Positions 25,891 to 34,124 of a DNA stretch of 64,000 nucleotides are shown here, one piece after another. The position numbers and the translations under genes are program-made. Each line of letters starts with the position of its first letter. Position 1 is the stretch's first letter. Under the pieces are notes generated by a model. The model was not told the DNA's origin. It searched no databases and saw nothing but the letters and a program-made list of their open reading frames with translations. Origin of the DNA: Paraburkholderia phenazinium (GTDB taxonomy: Bacteria > Pseudomonadota > Gammaproteobacteria > Burkholderiales > Burkholderiaceae); the NCBI RefSeq assembly GCF_900100735.1, contig NZ_FNCJ01000002.1, positions 496,001-560,000 of the forward strand, written 5' to 3'.

Positions 25891-26790
25891 TCAGGCCTGC
25901 GGGCGCCCCGTCCGTTCCTTCACCTTCTCTCGCACGAACTCCAGGAAGGCGCTAGTGAGACGCGACGGCGGTTGCCGGTCGGATGTCACGACACCGTATT
26001 CGAACGGAATCGCAGGCGCAAAATCGTGGACCGAAACCTCATCCGTCAAATAGCCGGTGGACACCGGGTCGATGATCGACACGCCGGCGCCGCGCGCCAC
26101 AAAGGTTGCGATCGCGGCTGACAACTGACACTCCGCGCTCATCACACGCTCGATTTGCCGCGCGGCGAAGGTCTCGTCGACGATGCGGCGCGTATCGTAC
26201 TCGCGCGGAAACGAAACGAACTTCTCGCCGGCCAGGTCCTCGGGGGTAATGACCCGCTTGCGCGAAAGCCGGTGTCCCTTAGGCACAATGCATTTCATAT
26301 CGGCATTGAACAGTGTCTCGAGCCGCACGCCAGGCTGCCATGTCGTGTACGTCACGAAGCCGATGTCGCATTGCTCGCTCGCCACAAGTTCCGCGACCAG
26401 TTTCGTACCGTGAACGAGTAGCGACACCGTCACCCCTTCATGCACCTGTGTGAAATCGGTAATCCATTCCGGTAGCAGGTTCAACGCCAATGCGGGAGCC
26501 GCCGCGACGTTCAGCGACCCCCTTGTGAGCGAGCGAATCTGCTGCGCTGCGTGGGCGATGCGCTCAACGCCGACGAATGAGCGCTCCACTTCCTGATAGA
26601 GCAGTAACGCGTCCGGAGTCGGGAACAGCCTGCCTTTCTCGCGTGTAAACAGACTGAAACCTATTTCCGTCTCCAGATCGAGGATCAGGCGTGTTACGGC
26701 TGGCTGCGTGACATGCAGCATTTCGGCTGCCCGCGTAATCGACTGCCGCAGGATCACCGCCCGGAACGCTTCAAGCTGCCGGCTCTTCAT
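25891..26790 (-). CDS. LysR-family transcriptional regulator
   Basis: This 299-residue protein has the N-terminal LysR winged helix-turn-helix (LEAFRAVILRQSITRAAEML, then TQPAVTRLILDLE) and a periplasmic-binding-like effector domain. It is divergent from the ABC transporter/amine dehydrogenase operon with a 140-base shared promoter region, the standard layout for a LysR regulator of the adjacent catabolic operon. The inducer is probably the transported compound or its product. A CATAACATT sequence occurs twice in the intergenic region (26800 and 26901) and could be part of the binding site. Confidence 0.9.
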   Translation of the reverse strand: MKSRQLEAFRAVILRQSITRAAEMLHVTQPAVTRLILDLETEIGFSLFTREKGRLFPTPDALLLYQEVERSFVGVERIAHAAQQIRSLTRGSLNVAAAPALALNLLPEWITDFTQVHEGVTVSLLVHGTKLVAELVASEQCDIGFVTYTTWQPGVRLETLFNADMKCIVPKGHRLSRKRVITPEDLAGEKFVSFPREYDTRRIVDETFAARQIERVMSAECQLSAAIATFVARGAGVSIIDPVSTGYLTDEVSVHDFAPAIPFEYGVVTSDRQPPSRLTSAFLEFVREKVKERTGRPQA

Positions 26791-26930
26791 TTCCTACCCC
26801 ATAACATTTAGGCATATATCGCCGCAAATTTCTGATTTGACGGTACCTATTTGGCGCACAAAACTGTCTTCATGCCGGGATTGAGCCGGATAAATAGCAG
26901 CATAACATTCCGCTATCGATGGAGACTTCA

Positions 26931-27959
26931 ATGCGCAAACGTATCGTCCCAATCATGCTCGCCGGCGTTTTTGCCGCCGCGCAGGCCCACGCTGAAACGA
27001 CGCTCTATGTCGGTGCCTTCGGCGGATCCTTCGAACAACTCCTGCGGGAAAAGATCATTCCGCCGTTCGAGAAGGCCAACAACGTCAAGGTGGTGGTCGT
27101 TCCGGGCGACTCCACGACGACGATGGCGCGCCTTCAGGCGCAAAAAGGCAAGGAAAACCTCGATGTCGTGTTTCTCGACGACGGTCCGATGTATCAGGCG
27201 ATCCAGCTCGGCTTTTGCGACACCCTCACCGATGCGCCGGTCTACAAGAACCTGTATGACGCAGCCCGCTTCAAGAGCAACAAGGCGGTGACCATCGGGA
27301 TGAATGCCACCGGCCTCGTCTACAACGAGCGTCTGTTTGCAGCGAAGGGGTGGGCGCCGCCGACCTCGTGGCACGACCTCTCCGATCCACGCTACAAGGG
27401 CAAGGTTGAGTTCCCCACCATCAGCAACGGCTATGGACTGCAGGCGCTCATCGTGCTCGCCCGTCTGAACGGTGGCGGCGAGAACAACATCCAGCCCGGA
27501 TTCGAGGCGATGAAGGCATCAATCGCACCGAACGTGCTGTCGTTTGACCCGTCGCCGGGCAAGATCTCCGAGCTGTTCCAGAGCGACAGCATCGCGATTG
27601 CCGCATGGGGCGATGGCCGCACGCAGGCGTTGCGCAACCAGGGCGTGCCGGTCAAGTTCGTCGCACCGAAGGAAGGGGCAGTCGCACTGGGTCTGAGCAT
27701 GTGTCCGGTCAAACACGACGCGCCGAACGATCTCGCCCAGAAGTTCGTGCAGTTCTCATTGTCGCCGGAAATCCAGGCGCTGTATGCAGACGAAGAAGGC
27801 GTCGCGCCGGCCAACAAACTAACCCAGTTGCCGCCAGCGGTGGCCGCGCGTGTCGCGAGTCCCACTGCGGTCGCGAACATGCTCAAGGTCGACTGGGACG
27901 TGGTCAACGACAAGCGCGCGACGTGGACCCAGCAATGGAATCGTGACGTAGAACGCTGA
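26931..27959 (+). CDS. ABC transporter periplasmic substrate-binding protein (polyamine/opine type)
   Basis: This 342-residue protein has a signal peptide (cleavage after AQAHA) and the extracellular solute-binding fold of the PotD/spermidine-putrescine group (ATTLYVGAFGGSFEQ type N-terminus, then YNERLFAAKGWAPPTSWHDL). It captures a substrate in the periplasm for the following ATPase and two permeases. The ATG at 26931 follows GGAGA; an ATG four codons upstream is also possible. Given the amine dehydrogenase genes in the same operon, the cargo is likely a cationic amine, betaine or opine-like compound. No more specific assignment is possible. Confidence 0.88.
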   Translation: MRKRIVPIMLAGVFAAAQAHAETTLYVGAFGGSFEQLLREKIIPPFEKANNVKVVVVPGDSTTTMARLQAQKGKENLDVVFLDDGPMYQAIQLGFCDTLTDAPVYKNLYDAARFKSNKAVTIGMNATGLVYNERLFAAKGWAPPTSWHDLSDPRYKGKVEFPTISNGYGLQALIVLARLNGGGENNIQPGFEAMKASIAPNVLSFDPSPGKISELFQSDSIAIAAWGDGRTQALRNQGVPVKFVAPKEGAVALGLSMCPVKHDAPNDLAQKFVQFSLSPEIQALYADEEGVAPANKLTQLPPAVAARVASPTAVANMLKVDWDVVNDKRATWTQQWNRDVER

Positions 27960-28045
27960 CCGGCTGTTGGCACCCGTGCGCGGTGGGCGACGCTGCCGGG
28001 TGCCTTTCTGTGGTCGCCAGAGGAATCGCAAGGTTTACCAAACTC

Positions 28046-29110
28046 ATGACTTATTTACGGATCGAACGCCTGAACAAGCAGTACGGCGAGACCGTCGTGG
28101 TCGACTGCCTTAGCATCGACGTCGCGCGTGGGCAATTCGTCTCGCTGCTGGGACCATCGGGCTGCGGCAAAACGACGACCCTGCAGATGATTGCCGGCTT
28201 CGTCGAACCGACGTCGGGCGATATCAGCCTGGAAGGCCGGTCGCTGATCGGTACGCCGCCTGCAAAACGCGGCCTTGGCATTGTGTTCCAGAGCTATGCG
28301 CTGTTTGCGCATATGACGGTTGCGGAGAACGTCGAGTTCGGGCTGCAGATGCGGCGCGTCGACGGGGCGGCCCGCAAGCGCCGGTGTATGGCCGCGCTCG
28401 AACTGGTTCAACTCGGCCGCCATGCGGCGAAGTACCCTCGCGAACTGTCGGGCGGGCAGCGTCAGCGAGTCGCGCTCGCGCGTGCTCTCGTGATCGAGCC
28501 GCCCTTGCTGCTGTTGGACGAGCCGCTGTCCAACCTCGACGCGAAACTGCGTCACGACATGCAGGCCGAGTTGCGCGCCATCCAGCAGAAGGTCGGCACT
28601 ACGACCATCATGGTGACTCATGACCAGGCTGAAGCATTGGCAATCAGCGACCGCGTCGCGCTGCTGAATCAGGGCGCGGTGGTCCGCTTCGATACCCCGA
28701 CCGGCATCTATGACGATCCCGGCAGTCTCTTTGCCGCGGATTTTATTGGCCGCGCCAATGTGTTGCATGGACGGGTGACGAGCGACGGCGCGCAGCGCGT
28801 ACTCAGAGTAGGGCCCGCGAGTCTGCCGCTTGACGCGCCGCACGAGTACGGCGAATACGCATTCTCGCTGCGTCCCGAGCGCATCGAACTGGTCGCCAGC
28901 GGCGCGGGACACGTGGATGGCCTCGTCAAGGCGTGCGCGTTCCACGGCAACTGCTGGTCGGTCAACGTGAGTACCGCCATCGGCGACCTGCAGGTGCAGC
29001 TTGCGAACGGCGGCGGCCATGTGGCGAAGGTCGGCGACGCGGTCGGCCTCGACTGGTCCGGCGGCGCACTGCGTCCGCTTGCGCCGCATACCGAGGGTGT
29101 CGCACGATGA
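28046..29110 (+). CDS. ABC transporter ATP-binding protein (PotA type)
   Basis: This 354-residue ATPase has Walker A (GPSGCGKTTT), the Q-loop (FQSYALFAHM), the signature LSGGQRQRVALARAL, Walker B (LLLLDEPLSNLD) and the switch His, followed by the TOBE domain typical of polyamine and related importers. It energises the importer formed with the two permeases. The start at 28046 is where the family begins (MTYLRIERLNKQYG). Its stop overlaps the next gene by ATGA. About 85 bases separate it from the binding-protein gene. Confidence 0.93.
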   Translation: MTYLRIERLNKQYGETVVVDCLSIDVARGQFVSLLGPSGCGKTTTLQMIAGFVEPTSGDISLEGRSLIGTPPAKRGLGIVFQSYALFAHMTVAENVEFGLQMRRVDGAARKRRCMAALELVQLGRHAAKYPRELSGGQRQRVALARALVIEPPLLLLDEPLSNLDAKLRHDMQAELRAIQQKVGTTTIMVTHDQAEALAISDRVALLNQGAVVRFDTPTGIYDDPGSLFAADFIGRANVLHGRVTSDGAQRVLRVGPASLPLDAPHEYGEYAFSLRPERIELVASGAGHVDGLVKACAFHGNCWSVNVSTAIGDLQVQLANGGGHVAKVGDAVGLDWSGGALRPLAPHTEGVAR

Positions 29111-30024
29111 GCGCCGCTCGCCCCATGATCCGACGTTTGCCACCGGAAGCCTCGCGCCGCAAGCGGCCTAATGGACCGCTGCTCGTCGCGCCCGTCACGC
29201 TGCTGTTCGCGTTGCTGCTCATCATTCCGATGGTGCTCGTCGCCGTGCTGAGCCTGCAAGGCTTCGACGCGGCCTCGGGCGGCGTGCTCGATGTCTACTC
29301 CTGGCATAACTACGCGGCGATCGTCGTCGATCCGTACTATCACGAGATCTTTCTGCGCACGTTCGGACTCGCGATTAGCGTGACCCTCGGAACGGTCGTG
29401 CTGGGTGTGCCCGAGGCCTACATCATCTTCCGTATGTCGGCGCGCTGGCGCGCGTTCTTCCTGATTCTGACGCTCGGGCCGTTGTTTATCTCGGCCGTCG
29501 TGCGCACGCTTGGCTGGTCGATCCTGCTGGACGGTCAGGGCGTCGTCGCGCAATTGCTGGTGCGCCTGCATCTGTTTGAGGTAGCACCGCAGATGCTGTT
29601 CTCGTTTGGGGCCGTGGTGGTCGTGCTGGTGCATGCACTGGTGCCGCTGATGGTGTTGTCCGTCTGGACCTCGTTGCAAAGCGTCGATCCCCAGATCGCC
29701 AACGCGGCCATCTCGCTCGGAGCAGGCCCGCTCACGGTATGGCGCCGCATCGTTTTGCCGCAGGCCACGCCGGGCATTCTGTCCGGCAGCCTGATCGTGT
29801 TCGCCTTGAGCGCGAGCGCATTCGCGACACCTGCGCTGATCGGCGGCCGGCGCATCAAGGTGGTCGCAACGGCGGCCTACGACGAATTCCTGCACAGCAT
29901 GAACTGGCCGATGGGCGCCGCGATTGCGGTTTGCCTGCTGGTGCTGAATTTCGGCGCTATTGCGCTCTACAGCCGCTTTGTCGAGCGACGCCTCAAGCGC
30001 CGTTTTGGGGAGGCTACATCATGA
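29107..30024 (+). CDS. ABC transporter permease (PotB type)
   Basis: This 305-residue inner-membrane protein has about six membrane helices and the EAA loop of binding-protein-dependent permeases (AAISLGAGPLTVWRRIVLPQATPGI), which docks on the ATPase. It begins with an ATG overlapping the stop of the ATPase gene and ends overlapping the second permease gene, both as ATGA. The polar N-terminus of about 25 residues is cytoplasmic. The substrate follows from the binding protein and is unknown. Confidence 0.92.
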   Translation: MSAARPMIRRLPPEASRRKRPNGPLLVAPVTLLFALLLIIPMVLVAVLSLQGFDAASGGVLDVYSWHNYAAIVVDPYYHEIFLRTFGLAISVTLGTVVLGVPEAYIIFRMSARWRAFFLILTLGPLFISAVVRTLGWSILLDGQGVVAQLLVRLHLFEVAPQMLFSFGAVVVVLVHALVPLMVLSVWTSLQSVDPQIANAAISLGAGPLTVWRRIVLPQATPGILSGSLIVFALSASAFATPALIGGRRIKVVATAAYDEFLHSMNWPMGAAIAVCLLVLNFGAIALYSRFVERRLKRRFGEATS

Positions 30025-30815
30025 ATCGAAACGGTCCTGTGGCGCTCGGCTTCCACGCCGCGTTCACCGTGTTTCTGATCGCGCCGCTGGCGATCGTCTG
30101 TCTGGTCGCCTTTACGCCGAGCAATGTGCTCAGCGTGCCGACCGTTCATTTTTCGCTGCGCTGGTTCAAAGCGATCGTTGACGATCCGGATTTCACTCAG
30201 GCATTTGCGAACAGTCTGTGGCTCGCGACGCTCTCCGCCACACTGGCGGCGATGCTGGCCGTGCCGGCCGCGCTGGGTCTCATCCGCTACCGCTTTGCCG
30301 GGCGCAACGCGATCAATTCGCTGCTGCTCTCGCCGCTGATGATTCCGCCTGTCGTGCTGGGTGTCGCGCTGCTGCAACTGTTCACGCGGGTTGGCGTGTC
30401 CGGGTCGTTCGTCTCGCTCGTGATGGCGCACGTGATGCTGGTGTTCCCGTACTGCCTGCGGCTCGTCATGGCCTCGCTGGTGGCGACGACGCGCGATGCC
30501 GAACACGCCGCCGTCTCGCTTGGTGCAAATGCATGGACCACCTTTCGGCGCATCACCTTGCCCGCGTTGGTGCCGGGTATTGCCGCCGGCTGGGTGCTGG
30601 GTTTTGCAAGCAGTTTCGACGAGCTGACCGCAACGATCTTCATCGCGGCGCCGACCACGATCACGCTGCCGGTGCGCATCTATATGAGCATGACTGAAAC
30701 CGTCGATCCGATGGTTGCGGCAGTCGCAACGGTGATCATGGCGGTCACGCTTGGCCTGATGTTCGTACTAGACAGGCTCGTAGGGCTCGACAAGGTTCTG
30801 ATGGGGAAGCATTGA
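30021..30815 (+). CDS. ABC transporter permease (PotC type)
   Basis: This 264-residue protein is the second permease subunit, with about six membrane helices and its own EAA loop (AAVSLGANAWTTFRRITLPALVPGI). The ATG (30021) overlaps the stop of the previous permease, and the stop TGA (30813-30815) shares one base with the ATG of the next gene (TGATG), so the transporter and the dehydrogenase genes are one translationally coupled operon. Confidence 0.92.
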   Translation: MNRNGPVALGFHAAFTVFLIAPLAIVCLVAFTPSNVLSVPTVHFSLRWFKAIVDDPDFTQAFANSLWLATLSATLAAMLAVPAALGLIRYRFAGRNAINSLLLSPLMIPPVVLGVALLQLFTRVGVSGSFVSLVMAHVMLVFPYCLRLVMASLVATTRDAEHAAVSLGANAWTTFRRITLPALVPGIAAGWVLGFASSFDELTATIFIAAPTTITLPVRIYMSMTETVDPMVAAVATVIMAVTLGLMFVLDRLVGLDKVLMGKH

Positions 30816-31915
30816 TGAAACAGGAATACGATTTTGCGATCGTTGGCGGCGGTCTGGTGGGGATGGCGATCGCTTACGGGCTCGCCAAGCGCGGCCAGAA
30901 GACGATCGTGCTCGATGGAGAGGATTCCAGCGTACGTGCCGCACGTGGAAACTTCGGCCTGATCTGGGTCTCTGGGAAAGGCAGGAAGCAGGTCGATTAC
31001 GGACGCTGGTCGCTCGAATCGGCGCTGCTGTGGCCAGCGTTCGCGGCTGAGCTTGAAGAAGCGTCGTCGCTCAGTATCGGCTACTCGCGCCCGGGTGGCA
31101 TCAGCATCGCGATGACCGATGACGCGCTGGCGGGCAGTGTGGATGCGCTGCGCCAATTACACGCCCAGGATGCGCGCCTCACCTACGACATCCTCGACCG
31201 CCAGCAACTGAGTGAACGCATCCCGGAGGTCGGCCAGAACGTGGCCGGTGCGGTCTACTCGGCGAACGACGGCCATGTCAGCCCGCTCCATACGCTGCGA
31301 GCGCTGTTCCTCGCCTTTGAGCGAGCAGGCGGTGCCTACGTGCCGGAGGCGCCTGTGCGGTCGATTGAACGCGCGAACGGCGGCTTTCGTATCGACACCG
31401 GCAAGCGCACGCTCGAAGCTGGGCGCGTCGTGCTGTGCGCGGGTCTCGGCAACCGAGAACTTGCGCCGATGGTCGGACTCACCGCGCCGGTCGTTCCGCT
31501 GCGCGGTCAGATCCTCGTGACCGAACGCGTGCGTCCGTTCCTCAAGTACCCGACGATGTCCGTGAGACAGACTGCTGAGGGCTCGGTATTGCTCGGTGAA
31601 TCGGCAGAGGACGTGGGCATGGACGACGGCGTGACGCCTGAGATCGTCGCGCACATCGCCCGCAAGGCCGTGTCGCAGTTCCCTCTGCTGAAAAACGTGC
31701 GGGTTGTGCGCGCATGGGGCGCACTGCGCGTGATGACAGCGGACAGCATGCCTGTCTACGAAGAATCCGTGACGCATCCCGGTGCGTTTGTCGCAACCTG
31801 CCACAGCGGCGTGACGCTTGCTGCCGCGCATTGCGAATTGCTCGTCGCCTGGTTGCTCGGCGGCCAACGTCCTTCTCTTCTTGACTACTTCTATGCAAAA
31901 CGTTTCTCTGTTTAG
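30815..31915 (+). CDS. FAD-dependent oxidoreductase, catalytic subunit of a heteromeric amine dehydrogenase (HcnC/OoxB-like)
   Basis: This 366-residue DAO-family flavoprotein has the FAD-binding motif FAIVGGGLVGMAIAYGLAKRG and a C-terminal CHSGVTLAAAHCELL segment. It is about the size of the beta subunit of opine oxidases and of the HcnC subunit, which combine with a small 2Fe-2S protein and an FAD/NAD-type protein. Those two partners are the next two genes. It likely oxidises the imported amine to an imine. The start ATG overlaps the permease stop; a TTG one codon upstream is less likely. Confidence 0.87.
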   Translation: MKQEYDFAIVGGGLVGMAIAYGLAKRGQKTIVLDGEDSSVRAARGNFGLIWVSGKGRKQVDYGRWSLESALLWPAFAAELEEASSLSIGYSRPGGISIAMTDDALAGSVDALRQLHAQDARLTYDILDRQQLSERIPEVGQNVAGAVYSANDGHVSPLHTLRALFLAFERAGGAYVPEAPVRSIERANGGFRIDTGKRTLEAGRVVLCAGLGNRELAPMVGLTAPVVPLRGQILVTERVRPFLKYPTMSVRQTAEGSVLLGESAEDVGMDDGVTPEIVAHIARKAVSQFPLLKNVRVVRAWGALRVMTADSMPVYEESVTHPGAFVATCHSGVTLAAAHCELLVAWLLGGQRPSLLDYFYAKRFSV

Positions 31916-32201
31916 TCAGATCGACGGCGCCTCGCCCCGCACCGTGCGGATTGTCGTCGATGGGCGCAGTGTGGACGTGCCGGAATACGCCAGCGTGGCG
32001 GCCGCACTGCTGTACGCCGACGTCACTGTCTTCCGTCATACCCCTGTGGGTGCTGCGCCGCGCGCGCCGTATTGCATGATGGGCGTGTGCTTCGATTGCC
32101 TGGTCGAAATCGACGGCTTGCCGAACCAGCAGGCCTGCATGGTGCGCGTGCGCGACGGGATGGAAGTGAAAGCCATGGCTGGCGCGAGGGCACTCGTATG
32201 A
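31893..32201 (+). CDS. Small [2Fe-2S] ferredoxin-like subunit (HcnA-like)
   Basis: This 102-residue protein has four cysteines in the 2Fe-2S arrangement: Cys61, Cys66, Cys69 and Cys82 (APYCMMGVCFDCL and QQACM). This is the electron-transfer subunit in HcnABC and opine-oxidase-like enzymes, often fused to the large subunit in other systems but separate here. The start at 31893 overlaps the end of the upstream gene by 23 bases, and its stop overlaps the next gene (ATGA). Confidence 0.88.
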   Translation: MQNVSLFSQIDGASPRTVRIVVDGRSVDVPEYASVAAALLYADVTVFRHTPVGAAPRAPYCMMGVCFDCLVEIDGLPNQQACMVRVRDGMEVKAMAGARALV

Positions 32202-33631
32202 CAATCGAAACGGTGGACCTTGTGATCGTAGGGGCCGGCCCGGCGGGCATGGCATGCGCGCTCGATGCGGCGCGTGCTGGTCTCGACGTGCTGGTGCTTG
32301 ACGAGAATCCGATGCCGGGCGGGCAGATCTATCGCAATGTCGGGCGCTCGCCGCTGCCGGATGCGGCGCTGCTCGGTGACGACTACACCCGGGGCGCGGG
32401 TCTCGTCTCGCGCTTTGCGCAATCGGGCATACGCTACTGGCCCGAAACCCTCGTGTGGCAAATCACGCGCTCGCTGGAGATCAGCTTCACACGCCGCAGC
32501 GGTACCGCGGCGAGCGGACAGATCCAGGCGAAAGCCGTGATGATCGCCAACGGCGCTTACGAGCGGCCGTGCCCGGTTCCGGGCTGGACCCTGCCTGGGG
32601 TCATGGGGGTGGGCGCCGCGCAGACGCTGTTCAAGTCGTCCGCGCTGCTACCCGAGGGGCCGGTCGTGCTCGCAGGCAGCGGACCGCTGATGTATCTGTT
32701 TGCATGGCAGCTCATTCAGGCGGGCAGGGTGCCGGCGGCCATTCTTGACACGACGCCTTCGCGCAACTACTGGCGCGCGCTTGCAGACTTGCCCGGCGCA
32801 TTGCGTACGCCGGCGTATCTGCTCAAGGGCCAACGTCTGCTGAGTGCGATCCGGCGTAGCGGTATTCCACATATCCGGCACGTCACTCAACTCTCGGTGG
32901 AAGGCGAAGGCCGTGCAGAGGCCGTCCAATACATCGCGAAGGGGCGCACGTCACGGCTTGCCGCGAGCGTCGTCCTGCTGCATCAGGGTGTCGTGCCGAA
33001 CGTGCAACTCACGCGCTCGATCGGCTGCGATCATCGCTGGGACGAGGCCCAACTTTGCTGGCATCCGTGCACCGACGCATGGGGTGAGACCACGGTGCCG
33101 GGTCTCTTCATTGCGGGTGACGGCGGCGGTATCCAAGGCGCAATCGCCGCTCAGACGGCGGGCGCGCTGAGCGCGCTGGCCCTGTCTCATCGGCTCGGTG
33201 CGGTCAGCCGTGAGGCGCGTGATGAGCAAGCCGCACCGCTACGGCGCGAACTCGAGCGGCATCGTGCCGTGCGCCCTTTCCTCGACACGCTATATCGCCC
33301 AGCGGACGTATTTCGCCGTCCCGCAGATGAAACCATCGTCTGCCGTTGCGAGGAAGTGCGCGCAGGCGAGATTCGTGCGATGGCGCGCCTCGGCTGCACT
33401 GGACCCAACCAGACCAAGTCGTTCTCCCGCTGCGGCATGGGACCGTGCCAGGGACGCCTATGTGGCCTGACCGTCGCCGAACTGCTCGCCGAGGCACAGG
33501 CGAAGCCCGTGGCGGAGGTCGGTTATTACCGTATTCGTCCGCCCATCAAACCGGTGAGTCTCGGCGATCTTGCCGAGTCCCACATCCCCGACATCAACGC
33601 CGCAAAACCCACGGAGTTTGCACCCAAATGA
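32198..33631 (+). CDS. FAD/NAD(P)-binding oxidoreductase with BFD-like [2Fe-2S] domain (HcnB/OoxA-like)
   Basis: This 477-residue protein has an N-terminal dinucleotide-binding motif (LVIVGAGPAGMACALDAARAG), a central pyridine-nucleotide-disulphide-type fold with GPLMYLFAW, and a C-terminal BFD-like cluster domain (VCRCEEV, then CGMGPCQGRLC). This matches the alpha subunit of opine oxidases and HcnB. With the two upstream genes it forms a three-component membrane-linked amine dehydrogenase. The ATG overlaps the stop of the 2Fe-2S gene, and the stop overlaps the RidA gene. Confidence 0.9.
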   Translation: MTIETVDLVIVGAGPAGMACALDAARAGLDVLVLDENPMPGGQIYRNVGRSPLPDAALLGDDYTRGAGLVSRFAQSGIRYWPETLVWQITRSLEISFTRRSGTAASGQIQAKAVMIANGAYERPCPVPGWTLPGVMGVGAAQTLFKSSALLPEGPVVLAGSGPLMYLFAWQLIQAGRVPAAILDTTPSRNYWRALADLPGALRTPAYLLKGQRLLSAIRRSGIPHIRHVTQLSVEGEGRAEAVQYIAKGRTSRLAASVVLLHQGVVPNVQLTRSIGCDHRWDEAQLCWHPCTDAWGETTVPGLFIAGDGGGIQGAIAAQTAGALSALALSHRLGAVSREARDEQAAPLRRELERHRAVRPFLDTLYRPADVFRRPADETIVCRCEEVRAGEIRAMARLGCTGPNQTKSFSRCGMGPCQGRLCGLTVAELLAEAQAKPVAEVGYYRIRPPIKPVSLGDLAESHIPDINAAKPTEFAPK

Positions 33632-34017
33632 ACGCGTCCCCTATCGTTAGAACCCCTGGTAATGCTCGTATGAGCAAAATGGTGCGCGCCGGTAACCTGC
33701 TATTCCTCGCGGGCCAAACCTCGTCTGGCGCACCCGAGGCGCGTACCATTGAGGAGCAGGCCACCGAAGCGCTCGGGCGCATCGATACTTTGCTGGAGCA
33801 GGCGGGCAGCAGCAAGCAGCAACTCCTGTCGGTCACGATCTATTTGAAGGATATGGCGTTGTTCGATCGCATGAACGCCGTCTGGCAAAACTGGGTCGAT
33901 CCGCAGCACCTGCCGGCCCGCTGCACGGTGCAGGCTACGCTCGGATTGCCCGAGTTGCTGGTGGAATTTAATGTGACGGCTGCGGCGAACGAGCAGCAAC
34001 CCCCTGCTTGCGCATAG
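33628..34017 (+). CDS. RidA-family enamine/imine deaminase
   Basis: This 129-residue protein has the RidA (YjgF/YER057c/UK114) fold: LLFLAGQTS, then VTIYLKDMALFDRMN and ARCTVQ with the conserved Arg that holds the carboxylate. RidA proteins hydrolyse reactive imines made by amino-acid or amine oxidases to keto acids and ammonia. Its place as last gene of an amine-oxidising operon fits disposal of the imine product. The ATG overlaps the preceding stop by ATGA. Confidence 0.9.
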   Translation: MNASPIVRTPGNARMSKMVRAGNLLFLAGQTSSGAPEARTIEEQATEALGRIDTLLEQAGSSKQQLLSVTIYLKDMALFDRMNAVWQNWVDPQHLPARCTVQATLGLPELLVEFNVTAAANEQQPPACA

Positions 34018-34124
34018 ACTGGATACTGTGACGCTCCCATCCCCGGTTCGCTCTTCTGCGAAGGCAAGGGGGCCGTTGTCTCCTATGGGGCGTCGTCGGA
34101 TGGGGAGGGGGCAGGAGAGCTAGC

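Noticed and set aside
28055..29895. Minus-strand frames opposite the ABC transporter genes
   Set aside because: Antisense shadows; the plus-strand genes have complete Walker, signature and EAA motifs.
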